From Isochrysis galbana (taxonomy: Eukaryota; Haptophyta; Isochrysidales; Isochrysidaceae): a DNA stretch of 64,000 nt. This document shows positions 31,010-42,320 of this stretch, one piece after another. Within the stretch, counting starts at the first letter, position 1. Each line of letters begins with the position of its first letter. A program made the translations under genes and the position numbers. The notes below the pieces were generated by a model that was not told the DNA's origin, did not search any database, and saw only the letters and a program-made list of their open reading frames with translations. The stretch covers positions 2,959,019 to 3,023,018 of the forward strand of contig CM030932.1 of NCBI GenBank assembly GCA_018136815.1, in the 5' to 3' direction.

Positions 31010-33550
31010 TTACTCCCTGATCCCCTCGACAGCGTGGACGATCCCTAGCTTGGTGGTCAGTGCCACTATCTCTGCATTGGGCCTAAGTCCGCCTTTGTCG
31101 TTTCTACTAAAGATGGGTCTCAAGTCGTTCATGTCTACCCTTTTCTTGGGTTGCCTGCCCATGCCCGCCTGGGCTGTTCTCGCCGAATCGGTTTCTTGTG
31201 CGAATAGGAGTGCTTTGCTCAGCAAGGCATATCTCTCTATGGTTCTTATCAGTATTGATTCCTCCGAAAATTTTACACCATCGTAGTGTATCCTATAGAA
31301 GTCCGTGATTATGTATCTCCACGCTAATAGGTATAGTATACATATCGCTTTCGGGGCGTCTCCTTTCGGGAAAACGAATAGGTTATCTATAATGGTTTCC
31401 TCTCTGCTCCTTTCAACCTCAGGTGAGAAGCGCGCGACTTTATTTAGTTCGCCTAGGATGTTAGTTATCCTGGGGCATTCACCTAGGTGGATCGAGGATT
31501 CCTCCGCCTCCCCACATATGCGGCATGTTTTGTTTCTGCCCGGAAAACGGTTATATGTGCCTACTCGCCTGTGTGTGATATGTTTGAAGTGCAAGTGCAT
31601 GTCTCGCGTCGTTATCATTGGCGAGGTGTATAGCTTTGCGAGGTGCGCCCATGTGTCGCCTGAGGTTTGCAGTTTTTCCTCCCACTTGATCAGTCCCGTG
31701 TGGTGTTTGCGCTTGCATTTCGCTTGCTGGAGGGCCTCGGTGATATGTTCTACACCGGTGCCGTCCAGCGGCGTCTTGCCGTCTAGTGTGTATTCGTCTG
31801 CTAGCGGGTACTCTAGCCTTTTATTGGTTTTGTACCCTTCCCCCCAATGCGCCGGTGGGGATGGGTCTAGGTTCGTGGGTGCGGCGGGCAATCTTTTCCC
31901 GACTATGGGTGTGCCTAAGTATGAGAGCTCCGCCTCATACCACCTTCCTTTGATGCTCACGTAGTATTCCCCGTCTATTGTTATTCGCAGTTCGGGTGTC
32001 GGTTCCTCCGGAACGCTTTGGTTGCCGGTCCCCTCGCTTCTCGCTGGTGCGCCTCCTATTTCGGCCGCGTTGTCTGCCGCCGCCATCAACGTCGTGGCGT
32101 GTTTGACTATTATGTCCCATGTTTCTAAGAATTTGTCTCTTGGGATATATTCCCCCTGAAATTGTATATACGTGTCGTTGTTCCTGAGGTATTGCGTGCA
32201 TTCTTCGCTGCTATAGGGCGCGGTCGCCGCGTGGTCTTTGAATACGTTGTGTATGGTGTTGCATTCGAGCTTATTCCATAGCTTTGCCCACTTGGGTTTT
32301 ATACTCGGTCCCGGGTGCGTTGGGCTACCCCACATGGGTTGTGAGAGTGCTCCTTCTCTACTTACTTTTAACGATGTGAGTTTTAGTTCACGGATGTTGT
32401 TTAGCGCCAGCTTCCAGAACGCGGGTAGTTTACTTGTGCCCGTTATTCCATCGGTGAGTTTGCTCGTGGGGATTGTCGAGAGGACCGCTGCCCTTCCTAA
32501 GTTTGTCCGGCAAAACCACGCGTCGAGCACTTGCTTCCACTGTGCTTGGCGCGCGTCTAGATAGTTTAGGATCCATTTTGCTTGTAGTGCTTTGACGTGG
32601 TTACCCCAGTCTAGCAGTCCCAGCCCGAGGTGAGGCCCTTTTTCCGAAGAGTTTTTAGTGGGAATCTCGGGATACTTTATCCATTGTAGTCTTCGACCGG
32701 TGCGCGCGTTAGTCCACATAATTCTGTCCACGGATCTTTTGATTGCCGTATGGAATGATTTCGGGGCTGCAAGTATCTGCAACCAGTATCTAGGGATAGA
32801 ATATATGAGGAAATTCGCTACCTTCGTTTTCCCGTGTATAGATAGGTTGTTGGTTAGCGGTGCGTATATAGTGGTTTTCTTCTCCATCTTGTCGGCTAAT
32901 TTGCGCCAGAATTCCTTGATGGCCTGGGGCCCCCCTAACGGGACTCCCAGTATGGTCGCGTATTCGCTTCGTTTCAGCCACTTATATCTTTGGAATCTCG
33001 CGGGTGGGCGCTTCCTCTTCAGGGAGCCCATCCTCAATCCTTCGAACTTTTGATCGTTGGGTTTGCCGCACGAGGCCGCCGCGTATCTTTCTACCCAGCT
33101 GAGAGATCGCGCCAGGCTGCTGTAGTCTGCCGCTAAGAGTTGCGTATCGTCCGCAAATTGACTTATCTTAAGTTCGGCACCGTTAACTACGATGCCTTCT
33201 ATGTCTTCGTCTTCGTTTATCGCTCTGGTGAGGGCTTCTGCCGTTAAGAGGAAGGCCAGCGGCGAAAGCGGCCATCCTTGGGGGACGCCGCTCGCTATGT
33301 TGAAGGGGAAGCTTCTTCCCCCGTTCGCCTTTATGTAGCGGATTGGTTTAGCCTCGGAGTTCGTAAGAGCCTTCGCATACCTCTTGAAGTTTTCCCCGAA
33401 TTTTAGTTTGTCGAGGACCAAATGGTAAAATTCCCAGTTGACCCTGTCGAAGGCCTTTTCCCAGTCGAGCGCCAGGAGGAGTCCTGGCTCCCCCGTTTCG
33501 TCTAGGTATGCATTCGTCAGTTGTAACAGATGAGTGGCTTCTCCGATCAA
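31010..33550 (-). pseudogene. LINE ORF2: reverse transcriptase and C-terminal region
   Basis: An 846-codon open frame with RT motifs LLLALDWEKAFDRVNWEF, ASGVPQGWPLSPLAFLL, QFADDTQLLAADY and YATILGVPLGG. It continues through a long post-RT region to the zinc motif CRIC...HLGEC (CX2CX8HX3C) and WRYIITDFYRIHYDG, ending at a natural stop next to the 3'UTR. The Met at 33550 is not a true start: a frameshift at about 33590 separates it from the upstream pieces, and part of the RT fingers has been lost. The closest partner is the copy at 28.9-30.7 kb. Confidence 0.88.
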
Positions 33551-33595
33551 CCGTTTCGGGACGAAGCCTAACTGGTCTCGAGATTATGTTACCGA

Positions 33596-34531
33596 TTACT
33601 TTTTTAATCTATTCGTAAGCACCTTGGCCAAAATTTTGTAGTCGCTTTGCAGGCTATTGGATGCCCGGGATTGGAACTTCTGGAAGAACTCTTTCGTCAT
33701 TCTCTCCTCATTCTTGAGGGAGTCGAAGCTCTCTTTGTTCGTGGGCCTGGACGTTTTCCGAATTGTATCTATCGTGGCGTTAAGTTCGCGGATTCTGTCT
33801 AGTTTCCGGGCGTCAGGCTCTCCGTCGTCGAGCTCGATTCCCAGCAGCGCTAGCTCGTCAATCGCTTTAGCAATCGCTTGGTGCTCTTTGCCCTGTCGCG
33901 TCGCCCATAAGAGGTATGTGGCCACCGCTCTTTTGGCATTGCCCCAAGCGTCGTCTATCTCTTCATCCGGGGTCTCCGGGTTTGTGTGGCTCTTCCATAG
34001 GTGCGACACAACCTTTCGGGCAGGGTACAAGACAGGCTCCGTCCGCCCATGCCTTTTCGTAGTTGTGGGAGCGGTTGCACCGCTTCTCTTTGATGTTCAT
34101 TGGGCACTTGCCCAGAGGGAAGCGGGTACACGCTCTGAGCGCGTCCGGGTTGATGGTGTCGTGGAGGGTCTTCTTCGGGGGTGCCAATTGGCGTTGTTGA
34201 ACGCGTAGGAGGCGGGCCTCCCGTTCTTCTTCGCACGAGCAAATGCGTAGCGGCGGCTGGAAAACTTGAGCGTATGCCTTGAAGTAGCCGGTGGGTGGCC
34301 TTTGGTGACTGGAGGGAGGTGTGGATGTTGTTGGCCTTGCAGGCCCTGCTGGCCATGCTGGTGTGTGGCTGTCAGAGGGTGGCACGGGGCGCGCCTCGTG
34401 CGCACCTTGGTCGGGGTGGCGCCGTGGCGCCCTCTCTTGGGCGCTTCGGGTGCGATGCGTCGAGCATGACCCGATCGTCCGTCGCGGCGGGGGGGGCGGC
34501 AGGAGAGGAGGGGAGCGGCGCGCGCTCCATG
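33596..34531 (-). pseudogene. LINE ORF1 and pre-RT remnants fused by deletion
   Basis: From the 34531 ATG (MERAPLPSSP on the minus strand) a Pro/Gln-rich ORF1 N-terminus leads quickly to an ORF1 Cys/His cluster (CTRFPLGKCPMN, CNRSHNYEKAW, CLVPCPKGC). This abuts a piece of the ORF2 linker ahead of RT (33596-34030, with RDKIR-type helices such as ARKLDRIRELNATIDTIRK). That piece jumps from QSRASN straight to LQSDYKILAKVLTNRLKK. The entire endonuclease and the first RT motifs are deleted. Sense hairpin CTATC...GATAG lies at 34532-34555. Confidence 0.75.
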
Positions 34532-34555
34532 ACCCTATCTTTTTAACGATAGTTG

Positions 34556-35892
34556 ACGCGCATCCACTTTGATAAGAAGATCTCGATGCCCACGATGGCT
34601 GCGATCCGAGAGAGGTATTTTAAGAAGTTTCGCAAGGCTGGGGAAGCGTTTGTCGATGAGTTGGTGGATGTAGCCGAGTATGAGTAGTAAGTGTGGTATT
34701 AGGTCGGTGAGTGCTGGTGCGTGTCGGTGACTAAGCGAGCGGGCGTTCGCAATGTGCTGTGCGTGCTGCGCCGGCGCCAGCCGTAGTCGAGTTTTATGAC
34801 TATTTCAGTCATGGGCTCGCCACCATTAATTATGCCTTGGCTAGCAGCCTTCGGCCATTAATCAAGACATAATTAGAGCAAATCTCATGTAGTCATAGTC
34901 AATACTCAACTAAATAGTGTATTCAAGGTGAGGGTTGCTGCGGCCCCCTTGTGGCTTGAGGATGTGACTGCGTGACTGCGTGACTGCGGCGCGGCGCGCA
35001 TCCTGATACCTGTTACTTCATCACACGTTGAAAAGATACCAAAGGGGGCACTGAACACACAGGGCACACTAACCGTATCACTTGCAAATCAAACGCACAC
35101 AGTGCTGCACACACGCTGCCCAGAACCCACGCTCCGAACTAGGCCCTTGGTAGCGCACCAGGGCCGGACCCCGGAAACCGAAGAAACAGGGATGAAGGGG
35201 GGCAGGGGAGGAGATGGAGGGAGGGAAGTTAAGGGTAAGGGCGTTGTCGGAGTAGAGCAAGGGATGCCTTGGGATAGTAGGTGTGTAGCCTAGAATCTTC
35301 AGATGTTTTTTTGAGGCGATAGCGATAGACACGAATCTCGAATCTTCTGTCTTCTGACAGTGTTTTTGAAAACAAGGTTGCAACTGTTTGTTGTTTGGTA
35401 GTTAGTACTTTCCATATGAAAACGCTGCAGACACCGGGCGCCGGTGTAGGGGCTTTCTCGATAGAGTTTGTCACCTGGAGCAACCTTTCACCTTTCCTCT
35501 TTTTACACCGGCTCAGCCGCTGCTACCACTTCGCACTTCGTATGTGGAGAGGCAAACACCCCGCCGCCTCACCGGCGGCGGCGGTGTGTGTGTGGGGGGG
35601 TAAGCTGTGCATGTGAAATATGAAATGCAGTGCGCAGGGATGCAAAAACGCATACTTGGTGAGGCTTCCCAAATCCACGGCGCATTACTCTTGACGCACG
35701 TCTTTGTGCAAGCCAAGTCGAGCGTACTACCCAGTCAGCAGCCGAAGTAGGAGGCATGCATGGAGCATGGTTCTTGCTCAGGAGTTGTAGTTGGCGCAAT
35801 CTCCCCTCCCCCTCCCCCTTTGTATGGTCATAGCCGATGATGTTGCTCAATAGGTCAAGCATTCGAGCCTAAAAACCTCACTTCCAAGGCGA
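34556..35892. other. Intergenic stretch with a plus-strand LINE 3' end
   Basis: About 34985-35315 is a plus-strand 3' end of a LINE-type element. It starts in a GCGCATCCTG-TACTTCATC segment, also found at 47215-47235, and ends AGCCTAGAATCTTCAGATG plus seven T. The remainder (34556-34984 and 35316-35892) has no gene I can support. An AATTATG...CATAATT inverted repeat lies near 34829-34873. Confidence 0.6.
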
Positions 35893-38800
35893 TTATGTAC
35901 AGCCAGCGGGGCTGCCTTTGGGCGTGCCGACCACAGCATCAGCTGCCCCGGTTTCGGCATGGGCATTATCCGCACCTTTGGGTGTCAAGGCAGTGGGTGA
36001 TTGTGTGCCTGACTGGCCGGCGTGAGCACCAATCTCAGCAACATCGCCATTGGCCGAACAGCGGCTTTGCTGAGGCAAATCACTTGGCGAGACAGCACCA
36101 TTGCAGCCGTTTGAGGATATCGTGCGCACCCCCGTCCCGGCGCTTTCCTCTGTAGGGCATCCCATATCTGCGTCCTTCACGTGTTCTGGCTTTAGCAGGG
36201 AGGCCTTTCCCCCGCCGCCGCTGCAGGATGCGCCGAGCAGCGATGCGCTGGCATCACCCTCACCATGCAAGAGATTGCCTTGCACCTCGGCGTCCTCACG
36301 AGCACCTAGCTCCCCTGACACCCAGATCTCACCCATGGACTCGCCAGGCTCGCGAAGGGGGCCGTACCCTTCATGGATGCCGATTTGTCGGTGTGCTTCT
36401 GCTGCTGCGTGGCAACCGCCCCCCCCGCCGGTGTCGCTGATGCGCGTCTCATGATGACCGTCCTCCCATGCCCAGAGCGGCGGAGTTCCCGCCTCGACGG
36501 GCCGCGATAGCGATCGCACTTGCTCGCGCTCGGCACGGCTCGTGCTGAAATTGAACTCCTTTGGTTGCGTAAGCTTGCCCGTCCAAACCACTGGCCGCTC
36601 CCTTGCCGCCTCCTCTCGCACGGCTCGCGCATGGCGTTGTCGTGCAACATACTCGGCCGCTCCCGTCAGCTCGTCTAGCGGCGCGAGACGAGAAGCCTCA
36701 GCCAACGCCATCTCCATCCGCATCTCGCGCGCGGATGCGGGGATGTCGGCGTTTGGACGGAAGGTGCAGGCAGCGACACGTGCCGCCTCCTCAGCTTCTC
36801 GTCCTTGGGCAAGTCGAGCATCGCGCCTCGCACGCCATATCTCGCATCTAGTCGTCACATCGATGGTGTGCTTGCCCGAGCGATACTGCTCGCGCGCCTT
36901 ATCATCCGTCTCACTCTCTCCTGCGTCCGCTGTGCGGGGAGCGCTACCAGTGCGCCGTCGAGTTCTTGGTGCAAATGTGCACTCCCGCATGCGTTCTGCT
37001 GACGCCTCCGCAGCCATTGCTTGCCGTCGCTGCTCGGTCAGCGCATGTCGCCGGTACATCCTGTCCAGACGAGCGGTACCGTGCGGCGCATTGCGCCTGT
37101 CATCCATGCGCGAGGAGCGTGGGTCTATGGCCGGAGCAAAGGTGCACTCGGGATCGAGCGTGTCGACGGGGCCCGCTTCACGCGGGAGCGGTGCCGTGCC
37201 TACCCCCGACCCAATTCCCCGAAAGGCTCCTCGTGCAGATGAGCAGGCGAGGACAGGACCTGCTTCCACCGACCCAGGTGCTGCCGCAACAGTTCCCCAG
37301 CATGCATGCCGACCGGGATAGAGCCTGGCAGCCGCGGCATCCGGGTCGCGCGCGCGCGCCTCCGCCTCAATGGCCACCGATGCCGGGTCGATGTTGGGCG
37401 CAAAAGGGCACTCCTTGGCTACGAGTGCCTCGCGTGCGGCGGCGGACGCCCTCTGAGCCGCCTGATGCCGCATCAACATCTCATCTTCCACAGGGAGCAG
37501 ACGAAGCGTGCCATACCAAGAGCGGTCGTTGATTCGCGGCGCAACAGACCTTTGGGTGCCGTAACTAGCGCAGCTGGCTCCCGCCGCCGTGCCACCCGGA
37601 GAGGGCACGCAGAAGCTTGCGCTGTCGCTCGTGGGCATACCACAGCTGCTCGGCCCGACGGGTGAGGCGGCCACGTTCGCAGAACCGCCACCTCTGCACG
37701 CCCCCACCTCCGCACGAGTGTATACCGGAGACACGCAGTCACGCCCCACGATGTCACTCCCATCTACGGCGCAGGGCCTGGCTGTTGGAGCAGCTGAGAC
37801 CGCAGCGGCCGCAGCCTTGCACGAGGCAGCACGGGCCGTTGCTTCTCGGGCAAGCCGCGCCTTCTCCTCGTACTTGGCCTTCTGTCTGAGCTCCTCCCTC
37901 TTGTCCGAGTAGTGTGCGGCGTACTCGTACAGCCTCTCGCCGACCTGCCCCTCTCGCTGCAGCTTGGCCGCTCGCGTGGTGATGGCCGGGTGGAAAGGCT
38001 CTTGCTCCGACAGCAGGGCGTCGACGCGGTGTTCCCAACGAGCACGCGCGGCCGTGTGCCTCGCCTGTAGCCGGTCCTCGTAGCGCGCAAAGTCCTCGAC
38101 ATTGCTTAGCCGGCTTCCGCCCGCTTCCGTGTCCGTGACACTCAGACCGCTCGTCTCGCTCGCCGTCGCGCTGCCCATACTCTCTCGAGCCATCAGTCGC
38201 CGAGCAAGCTCGCGCGAGTGCGCGTCGATCGCTGGGGCCAGCGTGATGCCGGCCTCGCTAGCCTCCCGTCTCGCCGCCTCGGCGCGCTGCCGCCACTCCT
38301 CGCGCGCCTCTGCCCAGCGGGTAGAGCGCACGAGAAAGTCACCGGCCCCTGGAGGCGCGCCCGCAAAGACCTCTTCGGCGATCTTGCGAGAGCGCTTGTC
38401 GATCGCGGGTCGAAAGGTGGCGCCAGACATCTCCCGGTCGTCTCTTGCTCTTCGAGCCTCCGCCTGCAGGCACGGCGGGATGCAGGTGGTCAGGTGTTGG
38501 GGCGGCGAGTTCGACGGACGCCGGAAGCACTGGCATGGGGGGGTAGACGAGTGGCCACCGCGGCGCAACCTTGCCCGGATCTCTCAGAGGCCGTAGCCCA
38601 ACAAGCTTTGCTGCGCGCGTGCCCTGCAACAGACGGGCCACTTCCTATGCGCACCAAGAGCTCGTTTGCGCGTTCCCTTGCGGCCTCTGCGTCCTCGTGG
38701 CGGAGGAGCATCCGCTCTCTTTGCGCACGAGCGAGCTCGGAGGAGAGCGGGTCAATGGACGGCTGGAAAGTTGCTCCGTCGAGCTCGTGCTCCTCCCTCT

Positions 38801-39032
38801 CGATCCACGCGGCTCGGCGCCGCTCCGCCCTCTGTGCGCCCTCCTTGATGAGCCGGTCCTCGATCCTCTGGCTGCTATTCTCGCAGTTGGTCCGGTCGCG
38901 GCACGCCTTCGCGGGTGAGAGAGAGCGAGGAAGAGAGCGAGAGGGCGGGGGAGAGCGGACAAGGTGGTGGGCGATCTGGTTGAGCTCGGCCAGCCGTGCC
39001 GCTCTTCGTCCCCTGCTCGCCGGCTCTCTCAT
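35893..39032 (-). CDS. F-x-P-x-I-D repeat protein (possible cytoskeletal or flagellar)
   Basis: Proposed exons 39032-38655 and 38463-35893 join in phase 0 across a 191-bp GTGCGC...TGCAG intron, giving about 982 residues. The protein carries at least eight copies of a short motif: ATFQPSIDPLSSELA, ATFRPAIDKRSRKIAE, ITLAPAIDAHSRELARR, EPFHPAITTRAAKLQ, CPFAPNIDPASVAIEA, CTFAPAIDPRSSRMD, CTFAPRTRR and CTFRPNADIPASARE. These are spaced by Arg/Glu/Ala helices such as RLYEYAAHYSDKREELRQ. The pattern of RLYxxA helix followed by FxPxIxxxSxxL recurs in uncharacterised protist proteins; a role with microtubules or cilia is a guess. The last ~200 residues are Gly/Ser-rich. Residues 33-65 (LVRSPPPSRSLPRSL...) look intron-like, so an additional small intron is possible. 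Confidence 0.72.
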
Positions 39033-39400
39033 CCGTGACAGATGGAGAGAGAGAAGGGAAAGAAGAGAGAGAGAGTACACTCCCTTCACAAACACACAGA
39101 GTGAGGGGGAGACGGCCGCTCTCTCCCCCTTCCCGCTCTTCTCGGCCTCGTGGGCTCGCTGTGAGTGGTGGTTCCTCCCCTCCTCTTGTCGACGAGAGAG
39201 AGAGAGAGGTGGGGGATGCGGGGTGGGGGGGGGGGGAGGGGGGAGAAGGGAGGGGAGGGAAGGGGGGGGAGGGGGGGAGGGCGGGGGGTGGGGGGGAAGA
39301 GAGCGGCGCGGCGAGCTGGCGGGGGGATCGGAGGAGAGGAGAGAGAGGGAGAGAGAGAGAGAGGAGCCCTTCAGAGGGGTACTGCACACAGAAGAGAATG
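38900..39400. repeat. Homopurine/homopyrimidine tracts at 5' end of repeat-protein gene
   Basis: Alternating GA-rich and G-rich runs, notably 39190-39370, are CT-rich on the coding strand. Frames extending the gene upstream of 39032 through this tract are low complexity and were not adopted. Confidence 0.6.
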
Positions 39401-39650
39401 CAGGAAGTGACAAGAGAAACCATGGAGGTGCAGAGATCTACATATGCCCTGATCATTGAGCGTTGGCGGGGGGGGGGAGAAGGAAGGTGAGAGACGAGGA
39501 GAGGAGAGAAAGGCGGGAGGATATAGAGTGAAGAGATGGGGATGTGGAGAGAAGAGAGTGTCGGGCGGCAAGAGGAGAAGAGAGAGGGAAGACCGACCAG
39601 TGCGTGGCATTTGAAGAGAGCCGACGGGTGGGAGATTCGAAAATAGAAAT

Positions 39651-39726
39651 TGAGGACCCCCCCTAAAAAAAAAGGAGGCCGGGGGCTGGGAAGGGAGGCC
39701 TCCTTTTTTTTTAGGGGGGGTCCTCA
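39651..39726. repeat. Perfect palindrome 1 (30-bp arms)
   Basis: The left arm 39651-39680 and right arm 39697-39726 are exact reverse complements: TGAGGA-C7-T-A9-GGAGGCC against its mirror. The loop is 16 nt. Its right end overlaps the start of palindrome 2 by two bases. Confidence 0.95.
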
Positions 39727-39840
39727 ATGCACAATGCAAAGACACGCTCCCACTCGCTCGCCGCTCGCCCGCCCAGTGATTTGGGCGGGCGAGCGGCGAG
39801 CGGGCCTCTATCTACGAGCGTGTCTTTGCATTGTGCATTG
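39725..39840. repeat. Perfect nested palindrome 2 (25-bp + 21-bp arms)
   Basis: The outer arms 39725-39749 and 39816-39840 are exact reverse complements, as are the inner arms 39755-39775 and 39782-39802, with a 6-nt loop. Between outer and inner arms are short unpaired stretches (5 and 13 nt). The result would be a long hairpin or cruciform. No ORF is involved. Confidence 0.95.
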
Positions 39841-41066
39841 TTGCGAGTGATGTATTCTAACAATCTGGTCCTCGCGTCCTCGCGATCCGGGATCAACTCC
39901 AGGCCTCTTTGATGAGCTGCTACAACGGTTGCATCGTCACCTGAGACCTGAGAGCTGAGAGGTGAGAGAGAGGAGGACGTCGGTCATCGGTCATTCATTT
40001 CCTCGTGCGCGGTTTGTTGGGCTGCGGGCTGGTGGAATGTGGGATATGGGATATGTGATGGTTGGCTAGAGGGCCAGTGGGCTGCGTGGTTGAGGGATGC
40101 ACGCCGTCGAGAGTGAGCGGCCCCACCACCGCCAGCTCCTCTCGCATCTCCTCCTCCTCCTCCTCCTCTTCCAAACTCCGGCGCGATGATGATCGCAGCC
40201 GTTTGGAAGCTGTGAGCGCAGCGGTGGGCGGTGGGTGATGAGGTGGTGGTGTGGTAATTCATGCTCATGTGGATTGGAGGGTGTGTGTGGTGTGTGGTTG
40301 TGGTTGTGGGCAGTGGGCAACCACGTGCTTGCTTGAGTGAGAGGGCAACTGGCGCGGCGCGCGGCGCGAGCTGAGCGAGCGGCGCAAACGCGAGCCCGTA
40401 GCTCGCGCGTCGCGCATTTGCTCGGGCAGGCATGGGGATGGCAATGGCTGCGGGCCTGGGGGCAAGAGGGCTTCACCTCGCCGCGGCATGGCGCTGCGTG
40501 CTCGCAGGCTCTGTCTGTGTCTGTCGTAATCATCCTGCGATCGAGTAAGTATTAGTTATTCAGCCTCTTTATTAACGTAATCTACCCTATCCTCTCTGTG
40601 GGACTTTCCTAGTGACTAGTGACCCCCAGCCGAGCCACGCGCTCATTCTTGCTCTGCAAGGGTTTTGTTTTAGCGCGTAGACCCCCCACACCCACCCAAA
40701 TATCCACCAGCAAGTATCCAGGGCACCCATGGAAATATCCAGAGATAGCTAGTCCTGCCAAAATTCGCCCAAATATCCAGTAGATATATCCGGATATTTC
40801 TGCCAAGGCCTATTGAGGGAGAGGGGAGAAGGCTTCCGCGGGGGAGCCGGGGAGAGGAGAGGAGAGGGGGGACCAGGCGGCAGGCGCAGTGCGGAGATGA
40901 AACGTCGGAGATCCGGGAGACGCACGCCAAACGCCAAAGCGCACATACATATACCGTGCGAACACATCTTCGCCTACGCCCGACTCCGCCGTCTCGCGCT
41001 CCAGTCGAGCGACCGAAAGGCGCTTGCTTGGGGCCAATGCGCGTCTTCATTGAGCGACCGAGGGGG
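39841..41066. other. Intergenic stretch, no supported gene
   Basis: GC-rich with many short frames on both strands but no recognisable domain. Duplicated pieces of AAATATCC(A/G) occur at 40695-40800 (AAATATCCACC, GAAATATCCAG, AAATATCCAGTAG, GGATATTTC). Confidence 0.4.
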
Positions 41067-41237
41067 TCAGCAGTCAGCAGCGACGGCAAGGAGAACGACC
41101 TCCTCGCCGTCGTCGCTTTCGGCGGACGAGCTCTCGAGGAGCTCATCCCACTGTCGATCCTCATCCGCTGCGATCCCTAGCGCGAGCGCCAGCTCGGCGT
41201 CCTCCAGCTCCCGCGCCGTGAAGGGGCGGGTTGGCAT
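41067..41237 (-). CDS. 56-residue acidic ORF or last exon with UIM-like helix
   Basis: The minus-strand frame from ATG at 41237 to TGA at 41067 starts MPTRPFTARELEDAEL and ends VVLLAVAADC. It is acidic and helix-like. EDAELALALGIAADE fits the ubiquitin-interacting motif layout (acidic cluster, hydrophobic, x-x-Ala, then acidic), except that the usual Ser is Ala. DELLESSSAESDDGEE then resembles an acidic CK2-type tail. It could be a tiny protein or the final exon of a larger gene to its right. No upstream exon was found with confidence. Confidence 0.35.
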   Translation of the reverse strand: MPTRPFTARELEDAELALALGIAADEDRQWDELLESSSAESDDGEEVVLLAVAADC

Positions 41238-41749
41238 CGCCGCATCGCCGCACGCTGTCGCAACACACGCAGGAACCCAGGGAGAGGTCGGGAAGAGAGT
41301 GGGGACGTCGGTTCACCACACTCACTGTAACAACGGGACAACTTGTACTCTGGTAGACGGCAGCCATTGGAATGTCATCAGAAAAACGTGAACAGGAAAT
41401 TACAGGGACAGAGCAGAAACATAGAGGGAGGGATGTAGTCTTGCAACGGATCGAGCGACGGACCAGAACAGTGAAATGGGAGCGGGGCGCAGAGAATCCC
41501 GTCGCGGTCTGCAGGTCTTTTGTAAAAGTTGGCTTTCCACGGGTTTCACCGCGACTCGAGCTGCAAGTGAAACCCCAACAGTGAAACCCAAGTGCCAAGT
41601 GGCAAGTGGAACAGTGGAACCCCCGCAAAAAACACTAACTACTAACAGCGGCAAAATCTCCTCCCGCGCCGTTGCCCTTCCCTCCCGGTATTCTAGGAAA
41701 CATCCCCCCCTCCCCCCCCCACCCAACGCCCGCGCGACGGACCGCGGCC
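41238..41749. other. Intergenic stretch, no supported gene
   Basis: Short open frames only. If the 41067-41237 frame is a terminal exon, its upstream exons would lie here, but I could not join any by frame and motif. Confidence 0.35.
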
Positions 41750-41938
41750 CCCCCCTCTCTCTCTCCTCTCTCTCCCTCTCTCTCTCTCCTCTCTCTCCCT
41801 CTCTCTCTCCCTCTCTCTCCCTCTCTCTCCCTCTCTCTCTCCCTCTCTCTCTCCCTCTCTCTCTCCCTCTCTCTTTTCTAGCTTTGCCCACTTGAGCCCA
41901 TCCCTCTCCCTCTCCCCCCCCCCCCCCCGCTCTCTTCC

Positions 41939-41978
<40 letters not shown>

Positions 41979-42215
41979 CCCCCCCCCCCCCCCTCTCTCT
42001 CTCGCTCGCTCGCTCTCGCCTTTCGAGCGGGTGTCGGGACGAAACGGAAGAACGGGCGCTCCCCCCCGCGGCTCTCCCCCTCCTCCCCCTGCCTCCCCAT
42101 CGCCCTCTTCCCCCTGTCCCTCCCTTCTTCCGACGCGCTCTCCCTCCACCCTCTCCACCCCCTTCACCCCCTAGAGAGAGCGCGCGCGCGCGAGAGAGAG
42201 AGAGAGGGGGGGGGG

Positions 42216-42250
<35 letters not shown>

Positions 42251-42265
42251 CGAAAGAGGTTGAGA
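41750..42265. repeat. (CT)n and (GA)n tracts upstream of TRP channel gene
   Basis: 41750-41880 and 41910-42010 are CT-rich, and 42175-42255 is GA-rich. The CT and GA blocks are complementary, so this can fold back. It lies within 60 bp of the channel start codon and probably covers promoter and 5'UTR. Confidence 0.75.
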
Positions 42266-42320
42266 GAAAGTGAGCAAGAGCAAGAGAAAGACTCCCGCGC
42301 CAGTTGGCTAGAGCGCCCCA

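Noticed and set aside
38490-39413. Extending the F-x-P repeat protein upstream to Met at 39413
   Set aside because: The extra ~127 residues are Ser/Pro/Leu low complexity from a purine tract. Met at 39032 leads straight into helix-like sequence.
39984-40533. Minus-strand frames of 149-155 codons with His/Thr/Pro runs
   Set aside because: Low complexity from short repeats such as GTGTGG, with no motif and no splice support.
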